Of a stretch of DNA of 7,275 bases, positions 5,259 through 7,275 are shown one piece after another. Under the pieces are notes generated by a model, which searched no databases, was not told the DNA's origin, and saw only the letters and a list, made by a program, of their open reading frames with translations. Source of the DNA: Planctomycetaceae bacterium (GTDB lineage Bacteria; Planctomycetota; Planctomycetia; Pirellulales; UBA1268); NCBI GenBank assembly GCA_018694455.1, contig JABHNP010000161.1, positions 1-7,275 on the forward strand, read 5' to 3'. Position 1 is the first letter of the stretch. Every line of letters begins with the position of its first letter. The translations under genes and the position numbers were made by a program.

Positions 5259-7208
5259 ATGTCAACAACTCAAATATCAACCGTCTGTCGCATCTTGTTA
5301 CTGGTGCTGATCGTTGCAACAACGCATGCACATGCTGAGAACATGAGCTACGCATCCGCACGAATCGACGATATCATTACCGTTGACCTGAAAAAGCATG
5401 AACTCCAGCCGAACCCACCCGCCAGCGACATCCAATTTGTCCGCCGTGTTTACCTAGATGTAATTGGTCGTATTCCGACGAGCGAGGAATTACAACGCTT
5501 TTTTGCAGAAACTAGTAAAGACCGACGTGCGAAGTTAATTAATCAATTGCTCAAATCCCCTGGGCACGAGTCCCACATGTTCAACTGGCTGGGAGACATG
5601 CTTCGTGTGAAAGATGACTATTATCGAATTGGAAAGACCTACACTTTCCACGCATGGCTCAAGTCCCAGCTTCGGGAAAATCGCCCATGGGATGAAATTG
5701 TCTACGACATGCTCACTGCAGAAGGTCGTCTTGGAGAGAATGGTGCTACCGCATACCTCTTGCGCGATGCCAGCATGCCGCTCGACAGCCTGTCCAACAC
5801 GCTCACCACATTCTTGGGGGCCAATGTTGCCTGCGCTCAATGCCACGACCATCCTTTCGCCGACTGGACCCAGCGAGACTTCTACGAAATGGCTTCCTTC
5901 TTTGGCTCAACTGACTTTGAACGCGTCGACACTCGAAAGCCAGCGATAACACTGCGTGACGACCGTTTCTCAAAGGCGAATCTTGTGACGTTGCTCCAGC
6001 CAAACATGGAGCGTGTCGTTTTTAACAACACCCGTTCGACTGTGTTCCCTGAGGACTACGCATGTGATGATGCCAAGCCTGGTGAGAAGGTCGTTCCAAA
6101 ATTCATCACGTGGGAGGGTATGAGAAGAGCAAACGTAACGACCAAGAACCCTCGCCACATGAGGACTCTCTTCGCAACCTGGCTTACATCACCAAAGAAC
6201 CCTCGCTTTGCTGAAGCGATTGCGAATCGTATCTGGAAGAAATTTTTTGGTATCGCTGTGATGGAACCGATGACGAACCTTGATAAACTTAAAGAGGCTA
6301 CAAACCCACAACTGCTGGAATTTCTTGGCCTACTCATGCGAGATGTCGACTTCGATCTCCGAAAATTTCAGCGAGTTGTACTGAACACAAAGACATACCA
6401 ACAACAGGCCAGTATGACGCCACCTGAGGGCGAAGACTTTCGATTTCCTGGGCCACTCTTGCGTCGGATGACAGCTGAGCAGACATGGGACTCCATTGTT
6501 CTCCTACTGCGAGGACCGGAAATTGACCGAATTAAAACAGACCATGCTCCAAACATTGAACGCCTTGTTTTTCCATTTGAATTTGAGAATGACAAAAAGA
6601 AAATTGTGAAAGACCGAGAGAAAATCTTTGCCTTTGCAAAAACATTGCTGACTGAGCAACAAAGCACAAAAGACTCCAACAGCGATGGTGGACGCGGCCT
6701 CTTCATGAGTTCTACAAAAGGAAGAAAAACCAAACTACGCGGTGAAGATTCATGGCTGAGGGCTTCGGAATTGCCACAGCCAATGCCACCCACACATTTC
6801 CTGCAAGTCGCAGGTCAGTCAACTCGTGCAATTGCTGATGACGGATCAACTGAAGGTGGGATCGCAGAATCGCTAGCAATGATGAACGGTGAGGTCGCAA
6901 AAAGCCTGATGAGCAAAGCTTCAGACACCGACACAACGGTAAAAAAGACAACCAGAAAAAAAGCAACTAGAAAAGAAAACAGAGGGAAACGAAAAACCAT
7001 GCAATCCGTACAGTCCGGCGGCACGAAAACCAGCCAGGACAAAGGCACGCAAGCCATGCAGATCACCGCTATTTATAGTGCGATGCTTTCACGTCCTCCG
7101 CGTACGCAAGACATGAAACAGTGTCTCAACGCACTTGATCAAGGGCTCGGTTTCGACGACATCGTCTGGGCTCTTTTAAACTCACGCGAGTTCATGTTTA
7201 TTCAATAA
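5259..7208 (+). CDS. Exported DUF1549/DUF1553 (PSCyt2-PSD1) protein
   Basis: The protein has 649 residues. Residues 1-26 are a signal peptide (ILLLVLIVATTHAHA), which supports the start at 5259 over a later ATG at residue 29. GGAA lies eight bases upstream of the start. DUF1549 (about 32-216) has FVRRVYLDVIGRIPT, the DLLL-like LINQLL, and CAQCHDHPFADWTQRDFYEM with a CXXCH (Cys192, Cys195, His196). DUF1553 (about 300-645) has LFATWLTSPKNPRFAEAIANR, FQRVVLNTKTYQQQ, RRMTAEQTWDSIV, HFLQVAGQSTR, MMNGEVAKSL, then IYSAMLSRPP and WALLNSREFMF at the end. Both domains look complete. The family is abundant in planctomycetes and its reaction is unknown. CXXCH suggests c-type heme or metal binding but does not prove it. 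It is shorter than many relatives, as it lacks the N-terminal PSCyt1 cytochrome domain. A very basic insertion (561-580, KKTTRKKATRKENRGKRK) interrupts DUF1553. It starts two bases after the FecR stop, so it belongs to the sigma operon. Confidence 0.9.
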   Translation: MSTTQISTVCRILLLVLIVATTHAHAENMSYASARIDDIITVDLKKHELQPNPPASDIQFVRRVYLDVIGRIPTSEELQRFFAETSKDRRAKLINQLLKSPGHESHMFNWLGDMLRVKDDYYRIGKTYTFHAWLKSQLRENRPWDEIVYDMLTAEGRLGENGATAYLLRDASMPLDSLSNTLTTFLGANVACAQCHDHPFADWTQRDFYEMASFFGSTDFERVDTRKPAITLRDDRFSKANLVTLLQPNMERVVFNNTRSTVFPEDYACDDAKPGEKVVPKFITWEGMRRANVTTKNPRHMRTLFATWLTSPKNPRFAEAIANRIWKKFFGIAVMEPMTNLDKLKEATNPQLLEFLGLLMRDVDFDLRKFQRVVLNTKTYQQQASMTPPEGEDFRFPGPLLRRMTAEQTWDSIVLLLRGPEIDRIKTDHAPNIERLVFPFEFENDKKKIVKDREKIFAFAKTLLTEQQSTKDSNSDGGRGLFMSSTKGRKTKLRGEDSWLRASELPQPMPPTHFLQVAGQSTRAIADDGSTEGGIAESLAMMNGEVAKSLMSKASDTDTTVKKTTRKKATRKENRGKRKTMQSVQSGGTKTSQDKGTQAMQITAIYSAMLSRPPRTQDMKQCLNALDQGLGFDDIVWALLNSREFMFIQ

Positions 7209-7258
7209 TTTCACCCAACCGTAATTCATAAACGAATCGCTTAACGATTGAGTTCATC

Positions 7259-7275
7259 ATGAAGCAACTACTAAA
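7259..7275 (+). CDS. Start of a further gene, cut by the window edge
   Basis: ATG AAG CAA CTA CTA begins 50 bases after the DUF1549/DUF1553 stop, and only five full codons are visible. MKQLL would suit the start of a signal peptide. The ribosome site is weak (TTGAG about eight bases ahead). In planctomycetes, DUF1549/DUF1553 genes are often followed by a DUF1501 gene. The few residues here neither support nor exclude that. No terminator was seen in the gap. A short inverted repeat AATCG-CTTAA-CGATT (7235-7249) is too weak. Confidence 0.4.

Noticed and set aside
6368..6793. Minus-strand open frame of 141 codons
   Set aside because: It is antisense to conserved DUF1553 motifs, is serine/arginine/cysteine-rich as expected of a shadow frame, and has no ribosome site.
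7235..7249. Inverted repeat AATCG-CTTAA-CGATT as a terminator
   Set aside because: The stem is only 5 bp and AT-rich, with no following T run. The next gene starts only 9 bases after it.

Overview
The window looks like a piece of a Planctomycetota chromosome, probably a Pirellulales-like or related marine lineage. This rests on the protein families seen: a DUF1549/DUF1553 (PSCyt2/PSD1) protein with the CAQCHDHPF signature, a FecR-type protein encoded directly behind an ECF sigma factor, a secreted ThuA-like protein, and secreted glycan-active enzymes. Base composition is moderate and even. No rRNA, tRNA, CRISPR array or insertion sequence was seen. The genus is not determined.

The left part (about 1-2875) is read entirely on the minus strand. 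In transcription order it holds a secreted ThuA-like protein (2875-1862), a 239-bp gap, a secreted alpha/beta-hydrolase of the PHB-depolymerase/feruloyl-esterase type (1622-774), a decayed sialidase remnant (773-342), and the first 92 codons of a secreted GH99-like glycoside hydrolase (278 to beyond base 1). It reads as a polysaccharide- or ester-degradation neighbourhood in which the sialidase has been lost by a large internal deletion.

A 318-bp divergent intergenic region (2876-3193) separates this from the right part. The first genes on both sides carry the same short leader motif (TACACACC, then CTGAAA) just ahead of their start codons, in the same orientation relative to each gene. This may be a shared regulatory element.

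The right part (3194-7275) is a tightly packed plus-strand operon. It contains an ECF sigma factor (3194-3760), a single-pass membrane FecR-domain protein whose ATG overlaps the sigma stop (3757-5256), a DUF1549/DUF1553 protein starting 2 nt after the FecR stop (5259-7208), and the first bases of a further gene (7259 onward). The likely logic is a sigma/anti-sigma surface-signalling pair co-transcribed with an exported protein of unknown biochemistry. The FecR protein has an unusual C-terminal beta-type domain resembling a module of secreted planctomycete/PEP-CTERM proteins. This makes the operon the best candidate for something undescribed in the window.
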